Source of the DNA: Burkholderiales bacterium | Lineage (GTDB): Bacteria > Pseudomonadota > Gammaproteobacteria > Burkholderiales > SG8-39 | Direction: 5' to 3' | Assembly: GCA_020848075.1 (NCBI GenBank) | Contig: JADLAV010000061.1 | Span: 1 to 64,000, forward strand | Length of the DNA: 64,000 nucleotides | Part shown: positions 17,567 through 25,586 of the stretch, one piece after another | How the letters are laid out: each line of letters starts with the position of its first letter | Numbering within the stretch: position 1 is the first letter of the stretch | The notes under the pieces: model-generated | Database searches by the model: none | What the model saw: only the letters and a program-made list of their open reading frames with translations | What the model was told of the DNA's origin: nothing | Translations under genes and position numbers: made by a program

Positions 17567-18385
17567 ATGATCCAGCCCCCGCGCCGCACGTCGAAGGCGT
17601 ATCGCAACCAGGCGTTCCTGAACAGCAAGGACGCGCGCGAGCTGCGCATCCTGGCCGAATACCTCGAACCGAAGGCGAGATTCGATCGCCTGCGCGTGGA
17701 CGACACGATCGTCTTCATGGGCTCGGCCCGCACGCGCTCGCGCGAGGCGGCCGAGGTGGTGCTGCGCAAGGCAGAGGCGGGCGAGGGCGACCTCGAGCGC
17801 GCTCGCGTCGACCTGCAGATGTCGGTGTACTACGAGGCGGCGCGCGAGCTCGCGTACCGTCTCACGCAGTGGTCGAAGGGCCTCGACCCGCAGGGCGAGC
17901 GGCGCTTCGTCGTGTGCACCGGCGGCGGGCCCGGCATCATGGAAGCGGCCAATCGCGGTGCTGCCGAGGCGCGCGGGTTGAACGTCGGTCTCACCATTTC
18001 CATCCCGGCGGAGGAGTTCGAGAATCCCTACGTCACGCGCGAGCTCAGTTTCCACTTCCACTACTTCTTCATGCGCAAGTTCTGGTTCGCCTACCTCGCG
18101 AAGGCGGTGGTCGTGTTCCCGGGCGGCTTCGGCACGCTGGACGAGCTCTTCGAGCTGCTGACGCTCGTGCAGACGCGCAAGATGACCAAGCCGATGCCGA
18201 TCGTGCTGTTCGGCACCGAGTACTGGCGGGAAGTTGTCGACTTCGACGCGCTCGTGAGCTACGGGACCATCTCCGCCCCCGACCCGAACCTCGTCTACCG
18301 CACCGATTCGGTGGACGAGGCCTACGACTGGGTCGTCCTCCAGCTCGCCGAGCACGCGCTGGCGAGGCCGGGACCGATGCTGTAG
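17567..18385 (+). CDS. LOG family protein (nucleoside 5'-monophosphate phosphoribohydrolase-like)
   Basis: 272 residues from the ATG at 17567; an in-frame ATG at 17504 lies inside ndvA. Rossmann-like fold with the LOG hallmarks VCTGGGPGIMEAANRG (~120-135) and VVFPGGFGTLDELFELL (~182-198), i.e. the PGGxGTxxE motif that holds the catalytic Glu. LOG enzymes split cytokinin riboside monophosphates or other nucleotides into base and ribose phosphate. This long form has an extra N-terminal helical segment (~1-45) seen in bacterial type II LOGs. Stands 40 bp after ndvA, possibly the same transcript. Confidence 0.88.
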   Translation: MIQPPRRTSKAYRNQAFLNSKDARELRILAEYLEPKARFDRLRVDDTIVFMGSARTRSREAAEVVLRKAEAGEGDLERARVDLQMSVYYEAARELAYRLTQWSKGLDPQGERRFVVCTGGGPGIMEAANRGAAEARGLNVGLTISIPAEEFENPYVTRELSFHFHYFFMRKFWFAYLAKAVVVFPGGFGTLDELFELLTLVQTRKMTKPMPIVLFGTEYWREVVDFDALVSYGTISAPDPNLVYRTDSVDEAYDWVVLQLAEHALARPGPML

Positions 18386-18512
18386 GGAGGCGCGTCATTC
18401 GTCGCGCACCGGCGTGGTGACGACGATGAAGACGAGATCGGTGATGCCGGTGTTGCGGATTGCGGGAGCCGCTGCGTGCCATCGAGCCTGCGCGCCGCAA
18501 GACCCCTCGGCG

Positions 18513-19556
18513 CTACAGGACGCGGTTGAACCAGAGAAGCGAGAGCGTCGCCGAAACGAGCGCGAGTAGGGCGGCAGCCGCGGCGAAGATGGCGGTGATC
18601 TCGGTCTCGCGCTTCTCGAGGGTGATCCGCGCGCTCAGGCTCTCGTACACCTTTTTCAGGTCCGCCGCAGTCCCCGCGTAGAAGTATTCGGCCCGCGTCG
18701 CGTTCGCCACGGCCTTGAGCGCCTCCTCATCGAGGCGCGCGTGGAACGACCAGCCCTCGAAGCTGATGGTCTCGCCCCTCACCGTGCCGATGCCGACGGT
18801 GAACACCCGCACGCCGTGGTCGGCGGCCATCTTGGCGGCTGCGAGGGTGTCCGGACCCGTGTTCCGCTGCCCGTCGGTCAGCAGGATGATGGCGGCGGAG
18901 GCGTACGAGCCGGGAGGCACCGGCTTCGACTCCTTCTTGGGCGCCTTGCCGCCACGGTCGATCGGTAACGGTCGGGGGCCGTCGCGTCCGTGGATCAGCT
19001 CGCTCACGTCGATACCGCCGTCGGGGAAGATCGTCGCGAGCGCGACGATGATGCCGCTGCCGACGGCCGTGCCGCGCTGCAGCTGGAACCGGTCGATCGC
19101 CTCGACCACGTCCTCGCGGCTGTGGGTGGGAGGCTGCACGACCGCGGCGGTGCCCGCGAAGGAGACCACGCCAACGCGCACGTTGCGCGGCAGGCCGGCG
19201 ACGAAGGCCTTGGCCGCCTCCTGTGCGGCAACCAATCGGTTCGGTGCGACATCCTTGGCGCGCATGCTGCCCGAGACGTCCATCGCGAGAATGATGGTCC
19301 GGTCCTGCGACGGCAGCGTGATCACCGCGGCCGGGCGCGCGACCGCCACGATCATCGCGGCGATGGCGAGCAGGAAGAGCAGCGGCGGGACGTGGCGCCG
19401 GAGGCGCCCGCCCGCGCCGACCGCGTCCTTCACCATGGCCAGGCTGGCGTATCTCACCGCCGCCTTCCGCTTGCGCCGCACGATGAGCGCGTAGAGGAGC
19501 ACGAGCGCCGGCAATACCGCCAGCAGCCAGAGCATCTCCGGCCACAGGAACTTCAT
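18513..19556 (-). CDS. vWA-domain membrane protein (BatA-like)
   Basis: 347 residues. The frame is open much further upstream but overlaps the DUF58 gene; the ATG at 19556 sits in an ATGA overlap with the DUF58 stop and gives the expected BatA start MKFLWPEMLWLL. Two N-terminal membrane segments (~8-25, ~57-75), a von Willebrand A domain (~88-300) with MIDAS motif DVSGSM and TDGQRNTG, and one C-terminal membrane segment (~322-342). With MoxR and DUF58 it forms the widespread MoxR-BatA set thought to assist folding or metal loading of envelope complexes and stress tolerance; no specific client is visible. Confidence 0.88.
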   Translation of the reverse strand: MKFLWPEMLWLLAVLPALVLLYALIVRRKRKAAVRYASLAMVKDAVGAGGRLRRHVPPLLFLLAIAAMIVAVARPAAVITLPSQDRTIILAMDVSGSMRAKDVAPNRLVAAQEAAKAFVAGLPRNVRVGVVSFAGTAAVVQPPTHSREDVVEAIDRFQLQRGTAVGSGIIVALATIFPDGGIDVSELIHGRDGPRPLPIDRGGKAPKKESKPVPPGSYASAAIILLTDGQRNTGPDTLAAAKMAADHGVRVFTVGIGTVRGETISFEGWSFHARLDEEALKAVANATRAEYFYAGTAADLKKVYESLSARITLEKRETEITAIFAAAAALLALVSATLSLLWFNRVL

Positions 19557-20560
19557 GGGCGAGTGGCGCGCACGTGCGCGGGGAAGCTGCCGCCGGCGGC
19601 GAGCTGGCTGCGGCGCTTTCGCAGATCGGCGAAGCGGAGAATCGCGTCGACCAGATCGCCGTCGGTGGCCAGCTCGAGCGCATCGACGCCCGCCTCGCCG
19701 AAGGCCTCCCGCAGAGCCGCCTCGCGGCGCACGGCCGCTTCCGCGAAGCGCTTCCGGAACCGGCGGTCGTGCGTGTCGACGAAGACCTGCTCGCCGGTCT
19801 CCGCGTCCTGCACGACGAGCAGACCGAGATCGGGCAAGTCCATCTCCAGCGGGTCGTACAGGCGGACGGCGATGACCTCGTGACGCTGGGCGAGATGCGC
19901 GAGCGGCTCGGCCCAGCCCGGGACGGTGATGAAATCGGAGACGACGAAGACGAGCGAACGCCGCGGCACGACGTGGAACGCCGTGCGCAGAAGCTCTTGC
20001 AGGTTGGTCCGCGCTGCGGCCGGGCGGTCGGGCCGCGCGAGCATCGTGTGGAGCAGGTGGAGCACGTGGCGGCGTCCGGCGCGCGCCGGGACGATCGTGT
20101 CGACGCGGTCGTCGTACAGGAGCGCGCCGACCCGGTTGCCGTGGCGGCTCAAGAGCCGTGCGAGAACGGTCACGAACTCGGCCGACACGGTCTGCTTCGT
20201 GACGCGCTGCGAGCCGAAATCCACCGACGGGCTCAGGTCGAGCAGAAACCAGGCGGTGACCTCCCGGTCCTCGTTGAACTCGCGCACATACGGCGTCTGC
20301 AGCCGGGCGGTGACGTTCCAGTCGATGTGCCGAACGTCGTCGTTGTACTGGTACTCGCGCAGATCGGCCAGATCCAGCCCGAAGCCGCGGAAGAGCGTGC
20401 GGTAGTCGCCGTGCACGGCGCCGTCGAGCCGCCGGATCACGGTCCATTCGAGCCGGCGCAGGATGCTCTCCACCTGCGACGGCCCTCCCGCCGGCGCCTC
20501 GCGCCCCGCGGCGGCGCTCGCGCCGGACTTGCCGTCAGGCGCCTGCGGTGACGCGGACAT
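19553..20560 (-). CDS. DUF58 domain protein
   Basis: 335 residues. The DUF58 core has DDVRHIDWNVTARLQTPYVR (~73-92), the typical D-x-R-x-I-D-W motif, followed by a vWA-like fold (LLDLSPSVDFG, VFVVSDFITVPG). DUF58 proteins always travel with MoxR ATPases and vWA proteins. The start at 20560 lies 26 bp inside the moxR gene and the stop overlaps the vWA gene by 4 bp, so the three are translated from one mRNA. Residues 1-28 are low-complexity and may not be folded. Confidence 0.88.
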   Translation of the reverse strand: MSASPQAPDGKSGASAAAGREAPAGGPSQVESILRRLEWTVIRRLDGAVHGDYRTLFRGFGLDLADLREYQYNDDVRHIDWNVTARLQTPYVREFNEDREVTAWFLLDLSPSVDFGSQRVTKQTVSAEFVTVLARLLSRHGNRVGALLYDDRVDTIVPARAGRRHVLHLLHTMLARPDRPAAARTNLQELLRTAFHVVPRRSLVFVVSDFITVPGWAEPLAHLAQRHEVIAVRLYDPLEMDLPDLGLLVVQDAETGEQVFVDTHDRRFRKRFAEAAVRREAALREAFGEAGVDALELATDGDLVDAILRFADLRKRRSQLAAGGSFPAHVRATRP

Positions 20561-21554
20561 GGGTGTCGAGGGGCTTCTCGGGCGCCGGGATCTTCTGCAT
20601 GACGCGATGGATGAGCTGGTCGGGCGTGATCGCCTCGGACAGGGCCTCGTACGTCAGCACGAGCCGGTGGCGGAAGACGTCGGGGACGAGATCGGTGACG
20701 TCCTGGGGCAGGACGTAGGTCCGGCCGCGCAGATACGCCAGCGCGCGCGCCGCCTCGATCAGGTGGATCGGGGCGCGCGGACTTGCGCCGAAGGACAGGT
20801 AGCGCGCGAGGTCGGGGATGCCGTAGCGCTCCGGCGCGCGCGTCGCGGCGGCGAGGCGCACTGCGTACTGCATGTGCGAGGGGTCGACATACGACTTGCG
20901 GCATTCGCGCTGCAATGCGCGGAGCTGCTCGGTCGTCGCCACCGCGCCGACCGTGGCCGCGGCGACGCCGGTCACCCGGTCGACGATGACGAACTCCTCC
21001 TCCTCGCTCGGGTAGGCGACCAGCACCTTCATCATGAACCGGTCGACCTGCGCTTCGGGCAGCGGATAGGTCCCCTCGGTTTCGATCGGGTTCTGCGTGG
21101 CCATGACCAGGAACGGCTCGGGGACGCGGTGCGTCTCCCCCGCGATCGTGACCTGGTACTCCTGCATCACCTCGAGCAGCGCGCTCTGCACTTTCGCAGG
21201 CGCCCGGTTGATCTCGTCGGCGAGGAGGAGATTGGCGAACACGGGGCCGAGCGCGGTGGCGAACTCGCCCGTCTTCTGGTTGTAGATCCGCGTGCCGACG
21301 AGATCGGCGGGCACGAGGTCCGGCGTGAACTGGATGCGCTTGAAGGTGCCGTGGATGGTGCGCGCGAGCGTCTTGACGGTGAGCGTCTTCGCGAGCCCCG
21401 GGACGCCTTCCACGAGCAGGTGGCCCTGCGCGAGGATCGCGACGAGCACGCGCTCGAGGAAGTGGTCCTGCCCGACCACGACCTTCTTGACTTCGTACAG
21501 GATGCGCTCCATCAGCGGAGCGGATTCGGCGCGGCCGGTTTCTGAAGTGGTCAT
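20535..21554 (-). CDS. MoxR-family AAA+ ATPase
   Basis: 339 residues from the ATG at 21554, preceded on the minus strand by GGAGCGAGATCAC. An in-frame extension to 21752 is open but unlike the family. AAA+ core: Walker A GVPGLAKT (~49-56), Walker B LLLADEINRAPAKVQ, sensor 1 MATQNPIETEGTYPLPEAQ, and the AAA_lid_2 helical region at the C-terminus. MoxR ATPases act as chaperones with vWA partners, here the DUF58 and BatA-like proteins directly downstream. A tandem repeat and hairpin separate it from the protease gene upstream. Confidence 0.92.
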   Translation of the reverse strand: MTTSETGRAESAPLMERILYEVKKVVVGQDHFLERVLVAILAQGHLLVEGVPGLAKTLTVKTLARTIHGTFKRIQFTPDLVPADLVGTRIYNQKTGEFATALGPVFANLLLADEINRAPAKVQSALLEVMQEYQVTIAGETHRVPEPFLVMATQNPIETEGTYPLPEAQVDRFMMKVLVAYPSEEEEFVIVDRVTGVAAATVGAVATTEQLRALQRECRKSYVDPSHMQYAVRLAAATRAPERYGIPDLARYLSFGASPRAPIHLIEAARALAYLRGRTYVLPQDVTDLVPDVFRHRLVLTYEALSEAITPDQLIHRVMQKIPAPEKPLDTHVRVTAGA

Positions 21555-21610
21555 GTGATCTCGCTCCGTGGATGAAAGGGGGTGACAACCTATCTCAAAA
21601 TGGCGCCGTC

Positions 21611-21640
21611 GTCGCGAACGAGGGGGTCGCGAACGAGGGG
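21611..21640. repeat. Two-copy 15-bp tandem repeat
   Basis: GTCGCGAACGAGGGG occurs twice in tandem without mismatch in the leader of the moxR operon. Confidence 0.85.
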
Positions 21641-21646
21641 ATTTCC

Positions 21647-21662
21647 AAGGGGCTCGCCCCTT
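21647..21662 (-). terminator. Hairpin downstream of the HtrA-like gene
   Basis: Perfect stem AAGGGG / CCCCTT with a 4-base loop, 56 bp after the stop of the HtrA-like gene on the minus strand and ahead of moxR. No T-run follows, so it may be a weak terminator or an attenuating structure in the moxR leader. Confidence 0.35.
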
Positions 21663-21717
21663 GTTCGTACGACCACTATTCCCTGGAGCACGCACCGGCA
21701 GTCGTTTCGAGACGGCC

Positions 21718-22749
21718 TCAGAAAGGCGGCATGCCCGCGGCGGCGGCGGCATTCTCGATCGGCACCGCGAACCCGATGCCGATGAACACGCGCTGCTCCG
21801 ACGGATTCAGGATGGCGGTGACGATCCCGACCACCGCTCCGTCGAGCGTGACCAGGGGCCCGCCGGAGCTCCCGGGGTTGGCGGCGGCGTCGAACTGGAT
21901 GAGATTGGTGAGCACGCGCTCGCCCTGCTCGGAGCGGAACTCGCGCCGCAGGCCGGAGATCACGCCCGCCGATGCCGACGGGCCGATACCGAATGGAAAG
22001 CCCACGGCGACCACCTCGTCGCCGGGAGCGAGATCCTGCGTGGAGCGCATCGTCGCCGGGGTGAGATCGTCCGGCACGGTCTTCGCCTGCAGCACGGCGA
22101 GATCGTGCTCCGGACGGAGGCCGATGATCTCGGCGTCCGATTCCATCCCGTCCGCAAAGACCACCTTCACGCGCTCGGCGCCGGCGACGACGTGCAGGTT
22201 GGTGAGGATGATCCCCTTGTCGACGATCACGACGCCGGTACCGACGCCCTGCTCGACCTCTTCGGCATCGGCATCTTTCCCATCGCCGTTCTTCCGGTCC
22301 GTTCCCTTTCGCTCGGTCGCCTTGCGGTCCGCCGTCCGCGCGTCCTTCTTCTTGGTGGCCATGCCGCGCACGCGCACGACCGACGGGCGGATGATCTCGA
22401 AGGCCTTGGCCGTGCGCGACGGCAGCGGCTGCGTCTCGAGCGTGCGCAGCACCGCGGCGTCGATGTCGTGCTGGGTGATCTCGCGCGGCCCGCTGGTCCG
22501 CGGGGCGAGAGCGATCGCGAGAATCAGCACGCAGGCGAAGCCTGCAGCGAGAACGAGCAGCGACCCGCGCCGCCCGAAGCGCTGCAGGAGCGGGCGGCGC
22601 GGCGGAGGCGCCGAACGTGCCGCTGTCGCGCCTGCGCTTCCGGCGGCTTGTTCGCCCGCCACTGCCGAGGACGCCTCGGCCGGGCGTCCGGTCGTCTGCC
22701 CGGCCGGCCGCGCCCGGCTCGAGCTGCTGTAGAGCGTAGTCCGTTTCAC
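21718..22749 (-). CDS. Membrane-anchored trypsin-like serine protease (HtrA/DegP-like, no PDZ)
   Basis: 343 residues. A ~60-residue Ala/Arg/Pro-rich cytoplasmic N-terminus, one membrane segment (~62-82), then a periplasmic protease domain. The catalytic triad is complete: His186 in LTNLHVVAG, Asp216 in EHDLAVL, Ser295 in NPGSSGGPL. A Lys/Arg/Asp-rich insert of ~35 residues (131-166) precedes the first conserved strand. The protein ends soon after the protease fold, so no PDZ domain is present. Likely an envelope quality-control or regulatory protease; it lies upstream of and in line with moxR. Confidence 0.88.
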   Translation of the reverse strand: MKRTTLYSSSSRARPAGQTTGRPAEASSAVAGEQAAGSAGATAARSAPPPRRPLLQRFGRRGSLLVLAAGFACVLILAIALAPRTSGPREITQHDIDAAVLRTLETQPLPSRTAKAFEIIRPSVVRVRGMATKKKDARTADRKATERKGTDRKNGDGKDADAEEVEQGVGTGVVIVDKGIILTNLHVVAGAERVKVVFADGMESDAEIIGLRPEHDLAVLQAKTVPDDLTPATMRSTQDLAPGDEVVAVGFPFGIGPSASAGVISGLRREFRSEQGERVLTNLIQFDAAANPGSSGGPLVTLDGAVVGIVTAILNPSEQRVFIGIGFAVPIENAAAAAGMPPF

Positions 22750-23182
22750 TTTTGGCGCATCTGGCTCAGCTGCGTTGCCCGGACCGGCGATTCGGGTTCA
22801 CGGGCGGCAGGAAAACGGTACCACGCCGCGATCCGGCGAGAAATACGCGACCCTCCGGCGACGGCCGGGGGGCGGGGAAGCCGGACGCGTGGCTGTTCTT
22901 GTGGACCGGACCTCTTCGCCCATGACGCCAAGTGCGCATCCTTCCTCGAAGGTTCCGGCTTCGCACGGATGCGCGGTGACCGGGGTCGGACCGAACGCGG
23001 CGTACGTTCCGCCGTGCCATGCAAGTGCTTGATCGATAAGCCCCGTGGCGCCCGACCGCGGTGCCCGACAGCACGGCTGCCCATGCGGCAGCCGGCGCGC
23101 TAGACTCCACCCATCCTGCGGACGCCGCAGAACGCTTCCCACCCTCTTCGCCACCGCCCGCCCGAGCGACCCATCCACACCG
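22750..23182. other. 433-bp divergent spacer without a recognisable gene
   Basis: Lies between the minus-strand protease and the plus-strand hemerythrin-like gene. Frames are open on both strands but give Arg/Pro/Ser-rich products of no known family. Promoters for both neighbours must lie here; I see no strong consensus box. Confidence 0.5.
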
Positions 23183-23734
23183 ATGATCGATCCCATCGCC
23201 GCTTGGCACGCCGAGCACCAGAACTTCTCCCGCCTGCTCGAGCTCTTCGATCGGGAGGTGAACGTCTTCCATTCCGGCGATCGGCCCGACTACGAGCTGC
23301 TCCTGGACATCGTCGCATATCTACGCCACTTTCCGGACATGGCGCACCATCCGCGCGAGGACATCGCGTTTGCGCGGATCGTCGATCGCGACCCCTCGCT
23401 CGGTCCGGTGGCGGCGCGACTGCAGCAGGAGCACCGCGCGATCGCCGCCTCGGGCGCGCGGCTGCAGGAGCTGCTGGAGTTCATTCTCGATGATGTGTTC
23501 GCCGAGCGCGGACAGGTCGGGACGGCATGCGAGGCGTTCCTCACCGATTACCGGCGCCACCTGCTGACCGAAGAGCAGGTGATCATGCCGCGCGCGCGCG
23601 AGCTCCTCGACGCTGCGGACTGGCAAGCGATCACGCAGGCGCATGCCGTCACGCCTGATCCACTGTTCGGCGACAACGTGGAAGAGCGCTACCGGGAGCT
23701 GCGCAGGAAGATCATGGTCGCGGCGGGGGCGTAG
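23183..23734 (+). CDS. Hemerythrin-like domain protein
   Basis: 183 residues from the ATG at 23183; an open extension upstream is not family-like. Four-helix HHE/hemerythrin fold with candidate metal ligands in order: His9/His13 in AWHAEHQNF, the LRHFPDMAHHPRED cluster, QEEHRAI-type Q-E-H in RLQQEHRAIAA, and Y-R-R-H-L-L-T-E-E. Such proteins bind a di-iron centre and handle oxygen, nitric oxide or iron; the ligand spacing is closer to the YtfE/HHE group than to oxygen-storage hemerythrins. Stand-alone gene. Confidence 0.85.
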   Translation: MIDPIAAWHAEHQNFSRLLELFDREVNVFHSGDRPDYELLLDIVAYLRHFPDMAHHPREDIAFARIVDRDPSLGPVAARLQQEHRAIAASGARLQELLEFILDDVFAERGQVGTACEAFLTDYRRHLLTEEQVIMPRARELLDAADWQAITQAHAVTPDPLFGDNVEERYRELRRKIMVAAGA

Positions 23735-23777
23735 CCCGCGACGCGCCGGCGCGGCCCCGCGGCGCCCGCAAGGGCAG

Positions 23778-23810
23778 ACCGTGAGGATACCGTGAGGATA
23801 CCGTGAGGAT
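23778..23810. repeat. Three-copy 11-bp tandem repeat
   Basis: ACCGTGAGGAT occurs three times head to tail without mismatch, just before the small gene at 23865. Spacing of 11 bp is about one helical turn, so a regulator could bind on one face; slippage is the simpler explanation. Confidence 0.92.
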
Positions 23811-23864
23811 AGAATCGGGCCGTCTCCGGCGCCGCGCGCCGGCACGCTGGGAGAGCTCGGACGT

Positions 23865-24179
23865 ATGAGCACGGACAGGGAAGACACGGCCGGCGACGGC
23901 CCCGCGAAGGTCGACCTCGCGGAGGTTGCCCGCCTCGTCGATGCGCTGGAGCGAGACCTCGGCAAGGTGCGCGAGGGCGCGAGCGGGGTCGAGACGCTGC
24001 GAAGCGAGGTCGAGCAACTGCGCACCGCGCTGCAGGCCGAGGGGCCGGCCGAGCCCGGCGTTCACGCCGGGCTCGAGAGCATTCGCGATCTGCTGCACCG
24101 CGCCGGCGACGAGCTGCTCGAAGATGCGGTGAAGGTGAGCGAGTACGTGACCCGCATCGGGCGCATGCTCGGGCTCTGA
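23865..24179 (+). CDS. Small helical protein of unknown function
   Basis: 104 residues, all predicted helical and acidic. Heptad-like stretches LAEVARLVDALERDLGKV (~18-35) and VETLRSEVEQLRTALQ (~42-57) suggest a coiled coil, followed by LESIRDLLHRAGDELLEDAV. No membrane segment, no Cys. A similar C-terminal pattern (LDTIRTLLEEAKRHSIADE) occurs in the protein at 54495 in this window, but that may be chance. ATG choice rests on the frame; GGGAGAG lies upstream. The stop is 10 bp from the OsmC stop on the other strand. Confidence 0.6.
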   Translation: MSTDREDTAGDGPAKVDLAEVARLVDALERDLGKVREGASGVETLRSEVEQLRTALQAEGPAEPGVHAGLESIRDLLHRAGDELLEDAVKVSEYVTRIGRMLGL

Positions 24180-24189
24180 GCCGCGGGAT

Positions 24190-24648
24190 TCAGCCCGGCT
24201 TCGCCAGCGGCTTGCCGCCTGCATCGACGATGCTCACGCCCACCGGAATCCCGGTGCGGATACTCTGCGTGACGATGCAGAAGTCTTCGAACTGCGCGAG
24301 GCAGCGATCGAGGTGCTGGACCGCCGCGGCATCGGTGCCGAGCCGGAGCGTGACGTCCAGCCGCGCGATGCGCAGGCGGGCACGCTCGTTGCGCGCCACC
24401 TCGGCGACGACCTCGGCGCTGATCCGTCCCGGGTCCTGCTTGAACTTCCGGATGCAGAACGCGAGGCTGGCGGCGAGGCAGTTCGCTACGGCCGCCGCGA
24501 CGAGGCGGGCGGGATTCGGCCCGGCGCCGTCGCCAAGGGGCGGAGGCTCGTCGGTCTGGATCGTGCCGAATCCGTCGCCGAAGTCGATCTTGAACTGGTA
24601 GCCCTCGAGGCTCTCCAGCGTCACGCGGAACGATTGCGTCTCCGACAT
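24190..24648 (-). CDS. OsmC/Ohr family protein
   Basis: 152 residues from the ATG at 24648 (an extension to 24795 would overlap the next gene). The two reactive cysteines of the OsmC fold are present in AVANCLAASLAFCI (~66) and EDFCIVTQSI (~124). Family members reduce organic hydroperoxides with dihydrolipoamide or other thiols. The genes upstream on the same strand encode a DUF2892 protein and thioredoxin, so this looks like a small thiol-redox group. Confidence 0.88.
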   Translation of the reverse strand: MSETQSFRVTLESLEGYQFKIDFGDGFGTIQTDEPPPLGDGAGPNPARLVAAAVANCLAASLAFCIRKFKQDPGRISAEVVAEVARNERARLRIARLDVTLRLGTDAAAVQHLDRCLAQFEDFCIVTQSIRTGIPVGVSIVDAGGKPLAKPG

Positions 24649-24665
24649 CGTGACCCCCCGGTGAC

Positions 24666-24884
24666 TCAGGCGCAGCCCGGGCCGCAGGCGCTGCCGTCGC
24701 TCTTCACGCCCAGCTTGCGCAGCAGCGTCTCGGGCGGGCAGAAGCCCGTGAGCCCGCTCTGGAGCAGATTGATTCCGGCGAAGGCCGTGAGCCACAGCCA
24801 GTAGGAGCTGTGATAGACGCCGAGCGCGAGCGAGGCGAGGACGACCGTGCCGGCGAGGATGCGGATGATGCGTTCGGTATTCAT
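24666..24884 (-). CDS. DUF2892 (YgaP-like) membrane protein
   Basis: 72 residues, ATG at 24884. Two hydrophobic segments (IRILAGTVVLASLALGVY; YWLWLTAFAGINLLQSGL) followed by the DUF2892 signature TGFCPPETLLRKLGV and a Cys-rich tail GSACGPGCA. The same module forms the membrane part of YgaP rhodanese. Without a rhodanese domain here, a sulfur or redox role together with the adjacent thioredoxin is only suggested. Confidence 0.85.
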   Translation of the reverse strand: MNTERIIRILAGTVVLASLALGVYHSSYWLWLTAFAGINLLQSGLTGFCPPETLLRKLGVKSDGSACGPGCA

Positions 24885-24913
24885 CGGGATGGACGGGCTC
24901 CGTGGGTCGAGGA

Positions 24914-25237
24914 TTACGCCAAGTGCGGGCGGACGAACTGCTCGAGCGTCGGCTTCGGCAGCGCGCCCATGGCGACGTCGACCGCCTTGCCCTCCTTGAA
25001 CAGCATCAGCGTCGGGATCGAGCGGATCTGGAACGTCGACGCGAGCGCGCGCTCCTCGTCCACGTTCACCTTGACCACCTTGAGCTTGCCGGACTGCTCG
25101 AGCGCGAGCGCGTCCAGGGCGGGCGCCACGGCGCGGCAGGGCCCGCACCATGCGGCCCAGAAATCCACCAGCACCGGCGTGGCCGACCGAAGAACCTTCT
25201 CGCCGAAATCGGCTTGCGTTGCGTGTTCGACTGACAT
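24914..25237 (-). CDS. trxA: Thioredoxin
   Basis: 107 residues from the ATG at 25237. Canonical active site FWAAWCGPCR (~26-35), VNVDEERALASTFQIRSIPTLMLF with the cis-Pro in SIPT, and a normal length. Reduces protein disulfides using thioredoxin reductase. First gene of the trxA-DUF2892-osmC group (29 and 17 bp gaps), divergent from the kor operon. Confidence 0.95.
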   Translation of the reverse strand: MSVEHATQADFGEKVLRSATPVLVDFWAAWCGPCRAVAPALDALALEQSGKLKVVKVNVDEERALASTFQIRSIPTLMLFKEGKAVDVAMGALPKPTLEQFVRPHLA

Positions 25238-25586
25238 GAGCGTAAGACCTCCAGGGGCGTGATTGCGTCTCTCCAGGTGGAGATTACGCGGAAGCCCCTC
25301 AACGCCTCGGGGACTTTGGTCACACAAGTGCCGGGCGACCGGGCCGTGCGCGGTCCCGGAAGACGCCCCCGCGCGTGACGTCCGGCACGCCCCTGCGTTG
25401 GTTTGGCGGTTCGTCGGTGATACAATTGCGCGTCTTTGTCACGCCATCGCGTTCCCCGCCGGACCTGCCTTGAGCACACTGCACGACCCCGAGCCACAGC
25501 GCGAATCTCCCGCGCGGGCTTCCTCCGATGAGCGCGCGCCGCGACCGGATTAGCCGGCAGAGCAAGAAGAATCAAGGAAGCGCGCG
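25238..25586. other. 349-bp divergent spacer: trxA / kor operon control region
   Basis: Contains the promoter at 25398-25426 and a ~150-nt leader before the kor operon. A 27-codon TTG-started reading frame (25470-25553) lies in the leader; it has no clear ribosome site and I do not call it a gene. No protein-coding gene is supported. Confidence 0.6.
25398..25426 (+). promoter_or_regulatory. Sigma-70 promoter for the kor operon
   Basis: TTGGTT (25398-25403), 17-bp spacer, TACAAT (25421-25426). This is the best vegetative promoter match in the window in a region otherwise rich in GC. Transcription would begin near 25433, giving a leader of about 150 nt. Confidence 0.6.

Noticed and set aside
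25470-25553. A 27-codon upstream reading frame in the kor leader
   Set aside because: Starts with TTG, no Shine-Dalgarno, and no regulatory amino-acid run that would suggest attenuation.
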